A stretch of 64,000 nt of DNA from Mycobacterium conspicuum (lineage in GTDB: Bacteria > Actinomycetota > Actinomycetes > Mycobacteriales > Mycobacteriaceae). A program made the translations under genes and the position numbers. This document shows, piece after piece, positions 10,824 through 18,956 of this stretch. The notes under the pieces are model-generated. The model saw nothing but the letters and a program-made list of their open reading frames with translations. It made no database searches and was not told where the DNA came from. Each line of letters starts with the position of its first letter. Positions within the stretch are counted from its first letter, which is position 1. The DNA lies in assembly GCF_010730195.1 (NCBI RefSeq), contig NZ_AP022613.1, forward strand, positions 2,232,001 to 2,296,000. The letters are read 5' to 3'.

Positions 10824-11773
10824 CGGATCCCAAGCCGCCGGCGGTGGCGCACCCGCCGTCGATGCAACGAGGGCAGATCGATGACCCGAAGCTATCGGCG
10901 GCGCTGAAGTCGCTCGAGCTCACCGTCAAACGCAAGCTCGACGGCGTGCTGCACGGCGACCATCTCGGCCTGATCCCGGGTCCCGGCTCCGAACCGGGCG
11001 AGTCGCGCGAATATCAGCCCGGCGACGACGTGCGCCGCATGGACTGGGCGGTGACCGCGCGCACGACGCACCCGCATGTCCGCCAGATGATCGCCGACCG
11101 CGAATTGGAGACCTGGATGGTGGTCGACATGTCGGCCAGCCTGGACTTCGGCACGGTCGGCTGCGAGAAGCGCGACCTGGCGGTGGCGGCCGCGGCCGCG
11201 ATCACGTTCCTCAACAGTGGCGGCGGAAACCGGATCGGCGCGCTGGTCGCCAACGGCATGACGATGACCCGGGTGCCGGCCCGTTCCGGACGCCAGCATG
11301 AGCAGACGCTGCTGCGCACCATCGCCACCACCCCGAAGGCCCCGACCGGCGTGCGCGGTGACCTGGCGACGGCCATCGACGCGCTGCGCCGGCCGGAACG
11401 TCGCCGCGGCATGGCGGTGATCATCAGCGACTTCCTCGGCCCGATCAACTGGATGCGCCCGCTGCGCGCGATCGCGGCCCGGCACGAGGTCCTCGGCATC
11501 GAGGTGCTCGATCCGCGCGACGTCGAACTGCCCGACATCGGCGACGTCATCCTGCAGGACGCCGAAACCGGCGTCACGCGGGAGTTCACCATCGACGCGC
11601 AGCTGCGTGACGACTTCGCCAGGGCGGCCGCGGCCCACCGCGCCGAGGTGTCGCGCACGATCCGCAGCTGCGGGGCGCCTTTGATGACGCTGCGCACCGA
11701 CCGGGATTGGATCGCCGACATCGTCCGGTTCGTTGAATCCCGGCGGCGCGGGGCCCTGGCGGGGCGGCAGTGA
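10820..11773 (+). CDS. DUF58-domain protein (Rv1480 homologue)
   Basis: 317-residue cytosolic protein with the DUF58/VWA-like fold. The conserved segment PGDDVRRMDWAVTART is at about residues 66-82, and the MIDAS-like VVDMSASLDFG at about residue 105. It overlaps moxR1 by four bases (GTGA), which implies translational coupling. DUF58 proteins are thought to be partners of MoxR ATPases in assembling or metallating VWA proteins. The downstream gene is such a VWA protein, so this is one functional module. Confidence 0.92.
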   Translation: MTDPKPPAVAHPPSMQRGQIDDPKLSAALKSLELTVKRKLDGVLHGDHLGLIPGPGSEPGESREYQPGDDVRRMDWAVTARTTHPHVRQMIADRELETWMVVDMSASLDFGTVGCEKRDLAVAAAAAITFLNSGGGNRIGALVANGMTMTRVPARSGRQHEQTLLRTIATTPKAPTGVRGDLATAIDALRRPERRRGMAVIISDFLGPINWMRPLRAIAARHEVLGIEVLDPRDVELPDIGDVILQDAETGVTREFTIDAQLRDDFARAAAAHRAEVSRTIRSCGAPLMTLRTDRDWIADIVRFVESRRRGALAGRQ

Positions 11774-11783
11774 TCGGTCAGCC

Positions 11784-12791
11784 GTGACGCCCCCGTTGCT
11801 GGGCCCGATGTCGCTGTCCGGCTTCGCGCACGCGTGGTTCTTTCTCTTCCTGATCGCCGTCGTCGCCCTGGCGGCGCTGTACGTCGTGATGCAGCTGGCG
11901 CGGCAGCGGCGGATGCTTCGCTTCGCCAACATGGAGTTGCTGGAAACCGTCGCCCCGGAGCGCCCGCCTCGGTGGCGGCACGTGCCGGCGATCCTGCTGG
12001 TGCTGGCGTTAGTGCTGTTGACCATCGCGATGGCCGGACCCACGAACGACGTGCGGATTCCCCGCAACCGCGCCGTGGTGATGCTGGTGATCGACGTGTC
12101 GCAGTCGATGCGCGCCACCGACGTCCAGCCCAATCGGATGGCCGCCGCCCAGGAAGCCGCCAAGCAGTTCGCCGGCGAACTGACCCCGGGAATCAACCTG
12201 GGGCTGATCGAGTACGCGGGCACCGCGACGGTGCTGGTGTCACCGACGACCAACCGGGACGCCACCAAGGCCGCGCTGGACAAGCTGCAGTTCGCCGATC
12301 GCACCGCCACCGGGGAGGGCATTTTCACCGCCCTGCAGGCCATCGCCACGGTCGGCGCGGTGATCGGGGGCGGCGACAGCCCGCCGCCGGCCCGGATCGT
12401 GTTGTTCTCCGACGGCAAGGAGACGATGCCGACCAATCCCGACAACCCCAAGGGCGCCTTCACCGCCGCGCGCACCGCGAAGGACCAGGGCGTGCCGATC
12501 TCGACGATCTCCTTCGGCACGCCGTATGGCTTCGTCGAGATCAACAACCAGCGTCAGCCCGTCCCGGTCGACGACTCCACCATGCGCAAGGTCGCCGAGC
12601 TCTCCGGGGGGAATTGGTTCAGCGCCTCAAGCCTGGAGGAGCTGAAGAGCGTCTACGCGTCGCTGCAACAGCAGATCGGCTACGAGACGATCAAGGGTGA
12701 TGCGAGCGTCGGCTGGCTGCGGCTGGGTGCTTTGGTGCTGGCGCTGGCGGCGCTGGCCGCGCTGCTGATCAACCGCCGGCTGCCCACCTAG
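11784..12791 (+). CDS. Membrane-anchored VWA-domain protein (Rv1481 homologue)
   Basis: 335-residue membrane protein with two N-terminal transmembrane helices (about residues 10-32 and 60-80), a von Willebrand factor A domain with a complete MIDAS motif (DVSQS near residue 105), and a C-terminal membrane helix ending NRRLPT. The topology resembles BatA/BatB-type proteins. The frame opens at 11733 inside the DUF58 gene, but the GTG at 11784 gives the start MTPPLLGP that matches the tuberculosis protein. An ATG at 11808 is an alternative. It is the last gene of the moxR1 operon. Confidence 0.9.
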   Translation: MTPPLLGPMSLSGFAHAWFFLFLIAVVALAALYVVMQLARQRRMLRFANMELLETVAPERPPRWRHVPAILLVLALVLLTIAMAGPTNDVRIPRNRAVVMLVIDVSQSMRATDVQPNRMAAAQEAAKQFAGELTPGINLGLIEYAGTATVLVSPTTNRDATKAALDKLQFADRTATGEGIFTALQAIATVGAVIGGGDSPPPARIVLFSDGKETMPTNPDNPKGAFTAARTAKDQGVPISTISFGTPYGFVEINNQRQPVPVDDSTMRKVAELSGGNWFSASSLEELKSVYASLQQQIGYETIKGDASVGWLRLGALVLALAALAALLINRRLPT

Positions 12792-13696
12792 CTTGCTTTT
12801 CGTTCGCGAGCCCAACCTGGCTGCGATTTTCGAGCGGGATTTTCGCAGTGTGGTTCGGTTCGCGAAGCGCGAGCCTCCCCTACGCGCTGGATGACGTCTG
12901 CGGGATGGTCCCGACCAACCACCCGGACCACAATCCAGCCGTAGCGGTGCGTGACCTTCTCGTGTCGACGAATGTCCTTCCTGACGTGGTAGGGATCGTT
13001 CAAATGGTGCTCGCCGTCATACTCGGCCGCGACCTTGATGTCTTCCCAGCCCATGTCCAAATACGCTTCCGCCCAACCCCATTCGTTGCACACCGCGATC
13101 TGGGTTTGCGGCCGGGGAAACCCGGCTTTGACTAGGAGCAGCCGCAACCACGTCTCCTTTGGCGACTGGGCACCCCCGTCGACAAGGTCGAGAGCCGCGC
13201 GCGCAGCCTTGATGCCGCGCCGGCCGCGATAGCGATCAACCAACAGTTCGACGTCCTCCAATCGCAAGTCGGTTGCCTGCACGAGGGCGTCAACCGCCGC
13301 GACAGCGGCGTCCATCGGGTATCGACTGGCCAGGTCGAGCGCCGTCCGCTCCGGCGTAGTGACGCGCATGCCATCGACAACACAGATCTCGTCGGGCTCG
13401 ATGCGGTCCTCCCAGGTCTGGACTCCCGGAGCCCGGCGGCTGTTGGCGTGGATGATTGCTGCGGGCAGGTCTTCGCCGATCCACCTGGAGCCGTGCAGAG
13501 CGGCCGCCGAATAGCCGGCCAACACCCCTCGGCCACGCGACCGCAGCCAGAGCGCTTTCGCACGCAGTTGTGCGGTCAACTGCACATCTCGCTGCACGTA
13601 CACGTCTTTGTGTAGGGCCACATATCGGCTGCGCAGCTCGTAGGGCGTCAAGGTGCCCGCGGCCACGGCTTCGCTGCCCCGGAAGGGATCTGTCAT
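12788..13696 (-). CDS. Vsr/DUF559-like endonuclease-fold protein (Rv1482c position)
   Basis: 302-residue protein. An N-terminal AbiEi-like winged-helix region (about residues 1-180, MTDPFRGSEAVAAGTLTPYE) precedes a C-terminal Vsr/DUF559-like domain in the PD-(D/E)xK nuclease superfamily: AYLDMGWEDIKVAAEYDGEH (about residues 222-242), then a basic RKDIRRHEK segment and GWIVVRVVGRD. The Asp and Glu-Tyr-Asp residues are candidate metal ligands. The ATG at 13696 is chosen because it starts the homology; the frame runs open through the 60-bp repeat above it. The last 25 or so residues (SRTEPHCENPARKS...) are encoded by palindrome copy B, so the native C-terminus appears to have been replaced. Function unknown. 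Confidence 0.75.
   Translation of the reverse strand: MTDPFRGSEAVAAGTLTPYELRSRYVALHKDVYVQRDVQLTAQLRAKALWLRSRGRGVLAGYSAAALHGSRWIGEDLPAAIIHANSRRAPGVQTWEDRIEPDEICVVDGMRVTTPERTALDLASRYPMDAAVAAVDALVQATDLRLEDVELLVDRYRGRRGIKAARAALDLVDGGAQSPKETWLRLLLVKAGFPRPQTQIAVCNEWGWAEAYLDMGWEDIKVAAEYDGEHHLNDPYHVRKDIRRHEKVTHRYGWIVVRVVGRDHPADVIQRVGEARASRTEPHCENPARKSQPGWARERKAS
12805..12864. repeat. 60-bp nested palindrome, copy B (inverted relative to A and C)
   Basis: Arms CGCGAGCCCAACC (12805-12817) and GGTTCGGTTCGCG (12852-12864) are imperfectly complementary. The reverse complement of its 34-bp interior differs from copy A at a single base. It lies inside the 3' coding end of the Vsr-like gene and supplies its final codons. 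Confidence 0.85.
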
Positions 13697-13730
13697 GGCC
13701 GACAGTGTGCTGCGCCACACCGACACCCTC

Positions 13731-13790
13731 CGCGAGCCGAACCGCACAGCGAAAATCCCCGCCGGAATTCGCAGCCCGGTTCGGCTCGCG
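13731..13790. repeat. 60-bp nested palindrome, copy C
   Basis: Arms CGCGAGCCGAACC (13731-13743) and GGTTCGGCTCGCG (13778-13790) pair perfectly. The interior is more divergent from A than B is, but keeps GCGAAAATC and TTCGCAG. It is 35 bases upstream of the Vsr-like start and 54 bases upstream of fabG1, in the divergent promoter gap. Confidence 0.85.
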
Positions 13791-13829
13791 GGTAGGCGCG
13801 AGTCGATTTCGGCCCCGCCGCTGCGAGGC

Positions 13830-13844
13830 GATAAGTTGGCCGGG
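13830..13844 (+). promoter_or_regulatory. fabG1-inhA promoter -10 element, leaderless start
   Basis: GATAAGTT (13830-13837) is an extended -10-like element ending 6 bases before the fabG1 GTG, with no Shine-Dalgarno sequence, so the transcript is probably leaderless as in M. tuberculosis. The bases at -17 (G), -15 (C) and -8 (T) relative to the start are the wild-type bases at positions where tuberculosis isoniazid/ethionamide resistance changes are known. Confidence 0.7.
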
Positions 13845-14566
13845 TGACAAAACCCGCATTCGTATCCCGTTCGGTCCTGGTGACGGGCGGAAACCGGGGG
13901 ATCGGTCTGGCGATCGCCCAGCGGCTGGCCGCCGACGGCCACAAGGTGGCCGTCACGCACCGCGGATCCGGGGCGCCCGAGGGGCTGTTCGGCGTCGAGT
14001 GCGACGTCACCGACACCGACGCCGTCGATCGCGCCTTCACCGCGGTCGAAGAGCACCAGGGTCCGGTCGAGGTGCTGGTGTCCAACGCCGGCATCTCCAA
14101 GGATGCGTTCCTCATTCGGATGACCGAGGAGCGGTTCACCGACGTCATCAACACCAACCTCACGGGCGCGTTCCGGGTGACCCAGCGCGCGTCGCGCAGC
14201 ATGCAGAAGAAGCGGTTCGGGCGGATCATCTACATCGGGTCGGTCTCCGGCAGCTGGGGCATCGGCAACCAGTCCAACTACGCGGCCGCCAAGGCCGGCC
14301 TGATCGGCATGGCGCGCTCGATCTCCCGCGAGCTGTCCAAGGCCGGGGTGACGGCCAACGTGGTGGCGCCCGGCTACATCGACACCGAGATGACCCGCTC
14401 GCTGGACGAGCGGATTCAGGCCGGCGCGCTGGACTTCATTCCGGCCAAGCGGGTCGGCACCGCCGAGGAGGTCGCCGGGGTGGTCAGCTTCCTCGCGTCC
14501 GAGGACGCGAGCTACATCGCCGGTGCGGTCATCCCGGTCGACGGCGGCATGGGCATGGGGCACTGA
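13844..14566 (+). CDS. fabG1: 3-oxoacyl-ACP reductase MabA
   Basis: 240-residue short-chain dehydrogenase that reduces beta-ketoacyl-ACP in the FAS-II cycle feeding mycolic acid synthesis. It shows the NADPH-binding GGNRGIGLA motif, NAG, the catalytic Ser in IGSVSGSW, and Tyr/Lys in NYAAAKAG. The GTG start is leaderless-like. It is followed 10 bases later by inhA, forming the classic mabA-inhA-hemZ operon. It is near full length relative to the tuberculosis enzyme, with a slightly shorter N-terminus. Confidence 0.97.
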   Translation: MTKPAFVSRSVLVTGGNRGIGLAIAQRLAADGHKVAVTHRGSGAPEGLFGVECDVTDTDAVDRAFTAVEEHQGPVEVLVSNAGISKDAFLIRMTEERFTDVINTNLTGAFRVTQRASRSMQKKRFGRIIYIGSVSGSWGIGNQSNYAAAKAGLIGMARSISRELSKAGVTANVVAPGYIDTEMTRSLDERIQAGALDFIPAKRVGTAEEVAGVVSFLASEDASYIAGAVIPVDGGMGMGH

Positions 14567-14576
14567 GAGGACGAAT

Positions 14577-15383
14577 ATGCGACTGCTCGAAGGCAAACGG
14601 ATCCTGGTCACCGGGATCATCACCGACTCCTCGATCGCGTTTCACATCGCCAAGGTTGCCCAGGAGGCGGGGGCGCAGTTGGTGCTCACCGGATTCGACC
14701 GGCTGCGGCTGATCCAGCGCATCGCCGACCGGCTGCCGGAGAAGGCCCCACTGATCGAACTCGACGTGCAGAACGAGGAACATCTGAACAGCCTGGCTGA
14801 CCGGGTCACCGCCGAAATCGGCGAGGGCAACAAGCTCGACGGTGTCGTGCACTCGATCGGATTCATGCCGCAAACCGGCATGGGCATCAACCCGTTCTTC
14901 GACGCGCCCTACGAGGACGTGTCCAAGGGCATCCACATCTCGGCGTACTCGTATGCCTCGCTGGCCAAAGCGCTACTGCCGATTATGAATTCTGGCGGGT
15001 CGATCGTCGGCATGGACTTCGACCCGACCCGGGCGATGCCGGCGTACAACTGGATGACCGTCGCCAAGAGTGCGCTGGAATCGGTCAATCGGTTCGTGGC
15101 TCGCGAGGCCGGCAAATCGGGTGTCCGCTCGAATCTGGTTGCCGCAGGCCCGATTCGGACCCTGGCGATGAGCGCGATCGTCGGCGGCGCGCTCGGCGAG
15201 GAAGCGGGAGCCCAAATGCAGCTGCTCGAGGAGGGCTGGGACCAGCGCGCCCCGATCGGCTGGAACATGAAGGACCCGACGCCGGTGGCGAAGACGGTGT
15301 GCGCGCTGCTCTCTGACTGGCTGCCGGCCACCACCGGCACCATCATCTACGCCGACGGCGGCGCCAGCACCCAATTGCTGTAA
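14577..15383 (+). CDS. inhA: NADH-dependent enoyl-ACP reductase InhA
   Basis: 268-residue FAS-II enoyl reductase, the isoniazid-NAD target. It starts MRLLEGK, one residue shorter than the 269-residue tuberculosis protein, so residues are offset by one: Ile20 (GIITDSSI), Ser93 (HSIGFMPQ), and the catalytic Tyr and Lys of YNWMTVAKSALE. All positions linked to drug binding that I can check have the wild-type residue. The ATG at 14577 has an upstream GAGAGGA site; upstream in-frame extension into fabG1 is spurious. hemZ starts 6 bases after its stop. Confidence 0.97.
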   Translation: MRLLEGKRILVTGIITDSSIAFHIAKVAQEAGAQLVLTGFDRLRLIQRIADRLPEKAPLIELDVQNEEHLNSLADRVTAEIGEGNKLDGVVHSIGFMPQTGMGINPFFDAPYEDVSKGIHISAYSYASLAKALLPIMNSGGSIVGMDFDPTRAMPAYNWMTVAKSALESVNRFVAREAGKSGVRSNLVAAGPIRTLAMSAIVGGALGEEAGAQMQLLEEGWDQRAPIGWNMKDPTPVAKTVCALLSDWLPATTGTIIYADGGASTQLL

Positions 15384-15389
15384 AAGCCA

Positions 15390-16388
15390 ATGGATTTTGA
15401 CGCCGTCCTGCTGCTGTCGTTCGGTGGGCCGGAGGGTCCCGAGCAGGTGCGGCCGTTCCTGGAGAATGTCACCCGGGGACGCAACGTGCCCCCCGAGCGA
15501 CTCGACGAAGTCGCCCAGCACTACCTGCATTTCGGCGGGGTGTCGCCGATCAACGGGATCAACCGCGCGCTGATCGCCCAACTGCAAGCGGCGCAGGACC
15601 TGCCGGTCTATTTCGGTAACCGCAACTGGGAGCCCTACATCGAAGACACCGTTGCGACCATGCGTGACAACGGTGTTCGTCGGGCAGCGGTCTTCGCCAC
15701 CTCGGCGTGGAGCGGCTATTCCAGCTGCACCCAGTACGTCGAGGACATCGCCCGCGCGCGGCAAGCGGCCGGGCCTGACGCACCCGAACTGGTCAAGCTG
15801 CGGACCTACTTCGACCATCCGCTGTTCGTCGAGATGTTCGCCGAGGCCGTCACGGCCGCCGCCGGCACGGTGCCCGCCGGCGCGCGGTTGGTGTTCACCG
15901 CGCACTCGGTCCCGGTGGCCGCGGACCGCCGCTGCGGACCCTCGCTCTACAGCCGCCAAGTCCATTACGCCGCAAGGCTGGTCGCCGCCGCGGCGGGCTA
16001 CGAAGACTACGACGTCGTGTGGCAGTCCCGGTCGGGCCCACCGCAGGTTCCGTGGCTGGAGCCCGATGTCGCCGACCATCTCAAAGCACTACGCGGTAAC
16101 GCCGTCGTCGTATGCCCGATCGGGTTTGTCGCCGACCACATCGAAGTGGTGTGGGATCTCGACCATGAGCTACGCGCGCAAGCCGAGGCTGCGGGAATCG
16201 CGTTCGCGCGGGCCGCCACGCCCAACGCGGATCGCCGATTCGCCCAACTGGCAACAGATCTCATCGACGAACTGCGTCACGACAGGCCGCCGGTGCGAGT
16301 CAGCAGCCCCGATCCGGTACCGACTTGCCTTGCCGTCGTCAACGGCGCGCCGTGCCGACCGCCGCATTGCGCTGCGCCGGAAAACTAG
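15390..16388 (+). CDS. hemZ: Ferrochelatase
   Basis: 332-residue coproporphyrin/protoporphyrin ferrochelatase that inserts iron in the last steps of haem synthesis. It has the N-terminal LLLSFGGPEGPEQV, the region GNRNWEPYIEDTV, and the catalytic His segment FTAHSVP (about residues 170-176), with WQSRSGPPQVPWLEPD further on. The C-terminus carries cysteines (CLAVVNGAPCRPPHC) that may ligate the 2Fe-2S cluster common in actinobacterial enzymes. It is the third gene of the mabA-inhA operon and converges with the next gene, overlapping it by four bases. Confidence 0.95.
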   Translation: MDFDAVLLLSFGGPEGPEQVRPFLENVTRGRNVPPERLDEVAQHYLHFGGVSPINGINRALIAQLQAAQDLPVYFGNRNWEPYIEDTVATMRDNGVRRAAVFATSAWSGYSSCTQYVEDIARARQAAGPDAPELVKLRTYFDHPLFVEMFAEAVTAAAGTVPAGARLVFTAHSVPVAADRRCGPSLYSRQVHYAARLVAAAAGYEDYDVVWQSRSGPPQVPWLEPDVADHLKALRGNAVVVCPIGFVADHIEVVWDLDHELRAQAEAAGIAFARAATPNADRRFAQLATDLIDELRHDRPPVRVSSPDPVPTCLAVVNGAPCRPPHCAAPEN

Positions 16389-17260
16389 GCGGACCAGGCC
16401 GAGTTCAAGATCGCGCTGACGGCGGCCATTCGCGCCGAGCGCACCACCGCACCGAGCGGGCGCAGCGCATCGTTGGCGATCTGGACCTCCGAGGACGATT
16501 GCGGGCCGGCGGGTCCGGGCGATCGGCTCAACCCCGCGCTCACCGCGATGATCGCGTCGACGTGCGCGGCATTCTCCAGCACGCGCAGCGCGCGCGACGG
16601 CGCGTGGTCGGGAATCCGGTGTTGCCGTGAGGATTCCAGCAGTTGCTCGACGAGTCCCCGCGGGTCCGCGATGTCGGACGCCGCGGATCCCAGACCGATG
16701 CTGCCGAGCGCGTCGGCCGCCGACCGCACCGCCGATCGCAGCTCGTACTCGGCGTCCCCCAACTCGTGATGCTCGAACGTCGGTGCGCTCGGCAGCGAGT
16801 ACACCATCCAAGACAGCGCACACAATTCGGGCCCCGCCCCGGCTTCCTCGTCGGGCTCGTCGTAGGAGACCTCGGGGACCAGTCCGACGGCGGCGCCGGG
16901 ATCATCCGGGTTGGTGATGATCACCGCCTCGCCCGCGGTCAGAGCATCCTGCTCGAACTGTGTGCCCGGGGCCAACCCGCGCACATCGCCCGGTACCGGC
17001 AGCACGATGTTGATCGCCCCCCGCGACCCGGGCTGCGTCCGGCCCACGGCGGCGCGCAGCGTCTGCAGCAGGCTGACCGTGCCCGCGTCGTGCACATCGG
17101 GCCACGGCAGTCCGGTGTGCCCGGCAGCGACGGCGTCATACGCGGTGACCGATTGCGTTGGCGCCCAGACTGATAGCGCGTCCAACACGTCGTCGGGCGC
17201 GGCCTTGCCCGCGAGCCAGGCGTTGGCCCACAGGGACAGCGAAACACTCGGGCACCACAT
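16385..17260 (-). CDS. Conserved mycobacterial protein of unknown function (Rv1486c homologue)
   Basis: 291-residue acidic soluble protein without a recognised catalytic motif. The ATG at 17260 (MWCPSVSLSLWANAWLAG) is the start consistent with homology; the frame is open further upstream to 17779, but that overlaps the divergent NfeD gene. Middle features include an INIVLPVPGDVRGL segment and an Asp/Glu-rich stretch (EVSYDEPDEEAGAGPE). It is divergent from the NfeD-SPFH pair with a gap of about 57 bases that must contain both promoters, and convergent with hemZ. Function is not assigned. Confidence 0.8.
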   Translation of the reverse strand: MWCPSVSLSLWANAWLAGKAAPDDVLDALSVWAPTQSVTAYDAVAAGHTGLPWPDVHDAGTVSLLQTLRAAVGRTQPGSRGAINIVLPVPGDVRGLAPGTQFEQDALTAGEAVIITNPDDPGAAVGLVPEVSYDEPDEEAGAGPELCALSWMVYSLPSAPTFEHHELGDAEYELRSAVRSAADALGSIGLGSAASDIADPRGLVEQLLESSRQHRIPDHAPSRALRVLENAAHVDAIIAVSAGLSRSPGPAGPQSSSEVQIANDALRPLGAVVRSARMAAVSAILNSAWSA

Positions 17261-17317
17261 GATCTCGCAGTGTAGTTGTTCGGCCCCCAGAAGGCGGATC
17301 ACGCGTATTCTGTCCGC

Positions 17318-17752
17318 ATGCTGGTGGCCCTGAGCTGGCTGATCTTCGCGGTGGCGTTGGCTGCTGCGGAGGCGCTGACCGGCGATATGTTCTTGCTGAT
17401 GTTGGGCGGCGGCGCGCTGGCCGCGGCGGGCACCGCTTGGGTCACCGACTGGCCGATCCTGGGCGACGGCGTGGTGTTCCTGATCGTTTCGGTGCTGCTG
17501 GTGGTTCTGGTGCGGCCCCCGCTGCGCCGGCGGCTGACGCCGCCCGAGCGGCGCGAGACGGGCATCAAGGCGCTGGAGGGCAAAAAGGCCTTGGTGCTGG
17601 ACCGCGTGACCCGCGACCAGGGTCAGGTGAAGCTCGACGGCCAGCTCTGGACCGCGCGCCCGCTCAACGATGCCGAAGTCTATGAACCTGGCGAGTCGGT
17701 CACCGTTATGCACATCGACGGCGCGACCGCGGTGGTATTCAGGAACATCTGA
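17318..17752 (+). CDS. NfeD-like membrane protein (Rv1487 homologue)
   Basis: 144-residue protein with two or three N-terminal transmembrane helices (about residues 1-70) and a C-terminal OB-fold NfeD domain (LEGKKALVLDRVTRDQGQVKLDGQLWTARPLND...). The ATG at 17318 gives the M. tuberculosis length. It is followed 26 bases later by an SPFH protein. NfeD proteins are membrane partners of SPFH/stomatin proteins, so the pair probably forms a membrane microdomain complex. Confidence 0.9.
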   Translation: MLVALSWLIFAVALAAAEALTGDMFLLMLGGGALAAAGTAWVTDWPILGDGVVFLIVSVLLVVLVRPPLRRRLTPPERRETGIKALEGKKALVLDRVTRDQGQVKLDGQLWTARPLNDAEVYEPGESVTVMHIDGATAVVFRNI

Positions 17753-17778
17753 CCCTCTGGGAAGTAGGAGGCATCGCA

Positions 17779-18918
17779 ATGCAAGGTGGCGCGGTAGCTG
17801 GTCTGTTGCTGTTTCTCGTGCTGGTGATCTTCGCGGTCATCGTGGTGGCCAAATCGGTTGCATTGATACCGCAGGCCGAGGCCGCGGTGATCGAACGGCT
17901 GGGCCGCTACAGCCGCACCGTCAGCGGCCAGCTGACCTTGCTGGTGCCCTTCATCGACCGCATCCGCGCGCGTATCGATCTGCGGGAACGGGTGGTGTCG
18001 TTCCCGCCGCAGCCGGTGATCACCGAGGACAACCTGACGCTGAACATCGACACCGTGGTCTACTTCCAGGTCACCGTGCCCCAGGCGGCGGTCTACGAGA
18101 TCAGCAATTACATCGTCGGGGTCGAGCAGCTCACCACCACCACCCTGCGCAACGTGGTCGGCGGCATGACACTGGAGCAGACGCTGACCTCCCGCGACCA
18201 GATCAACGCCCAGCTGCGCGGCGTGCTCGACGAGGCGACCGGCCGGTGGGGCCTGCGGGTGGCGCGGGTGGAGTTGCGCAGCATCGACCCGCCGCCCTCG
18301 ATTCAGGCCTCGATGGAAAAGCAGATGAAGGCCGACCGGGAGAAGCGGGCGATGATCCTGACCGCCGAGGGCACCCGGCAGGCGGCGATCATGCAGGCCG
18401 AGGGCCAGAAGCAGGCGCAGATCCTGGCCGCCGAGGGGTCGAAGCAGGCCGCGATCCTGTCCGCCGAGGCCGACCGGCAGTCACGCATGCTGCGCGCCCA
18501 GGGCGACCGGGCCGCCGCCTACCTCAAGGCGCAGGGCCAGGCCAAGGCCATCGAGAAGACGTTCGCCGCGATCAAGGCCGGCCGGCCCACCCCGGAGATG
18601 CTGGCCTACCAGTATTTGCAGACGTTGCCGGAGATGGCCCGCGGCGACGCCAACAAGGTGTGGGTGGTGCCCAGCGACTTCAGCGCGGCGCTGCAGGGCT
18701 TCACCAAGTTGTTGGGCAGCCCGGGCGCGGACGGGGTTTTCCGGTTCGAGCCGTCACCGGTCGACGATGCGCCCAAGCACGCCTCCGACGGGGACGACGA
18801 CGCCGAGGTCGCGAGCTGGTTTGCCTCCGACGCCACCTCGGCGATCGCGCCGCCGGCCACCGGCCGCCCGGACAGCACCCAGGTGATACCGGTGCAGCCG
18901 CCGGAGTTGACCCCGTAG
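17779..18918 (+). CDS. SPFH/stomatin-family membrane protein (Rv1488 homologue)
   Basis: 379-residue protein with one N-terminal membrane helix (about residues 8-30), the SPFH/band-7 domain (IPQAEAAVIERLGRYSR... to about residue 190), and a long Ala/Gln/Lys/Glu-rich coiled coil (AEGTRQAAIMQAEGQKQ repeats, about residues 190-260). Oligomeric membrane scaffolds of this kind pair with NfeD proteins, encoded just upstream. A good site (GTAGGAGG) precedes the ATG. The last 50 residues are acidic and disordered. Confidence 0.92.
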   Translation: MQGGAVAGLLLFLVLVIFAVIVVAKSVALIPQAEAAVIERLGRYSRTVSGQLTLLVPFIDRIRARIDLRERVVSFPPQPVITEDNLTLNIDTVVYFQVTVPQAAVYEISNYIVGVEQLTTTTLRNVVGGMTLEQTLTSRDQINAQLRGVLDEATGRWGLRVARVELRSIDPPPSIQASMEKQMKADREKRAMILTAEGTRQAAIMQAEGQKQAQILAAEGSKQAAILSAEADRQSRMLRAQGDRAAAYLKAQGQAKAIEKTFAAIKAGRPTPEMLAYQYLQTLPEMARGDANKVWVVPSDFSAALQGFTKLLGSPGADGVFRFEPSPVDDAPKHASDGDDDAEVASWFASDATSAIAPPATGRPDSTQVIPVQPPELTP

Positions 18919-18941
18919 CGCCCACGCGCGTTGGCGTCGTT

Positions 18942-18956
18942 GGGGGTCATGCCCCC
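18942..18956. terminator. Candidate bidirectional terminator hairpin
   Basis: GGGGG (18942-18946) pairs with CCCCC (18952-18956) across TCATG, between the convergent SPFH and TVP38 genes and overlapping the stop codon of the latter. There is no U-tract, and stem strength is the only support. Confidence 0.3.

Noticed and set aside
12788..14623. Single 611-residue protein reading from the Vsr-like gene through fabG1
   Set aside because: The part above 13696 is antisense to fabG1 and crosses repeat C; the homologous start is the ATG at 13696.
16385..17779. 464-residue reading of the Rv1486c-type gene
   Set aside because: The extra N-terminus is antisense to the NfeD gene; the ATG at 17260 matches the homologue.
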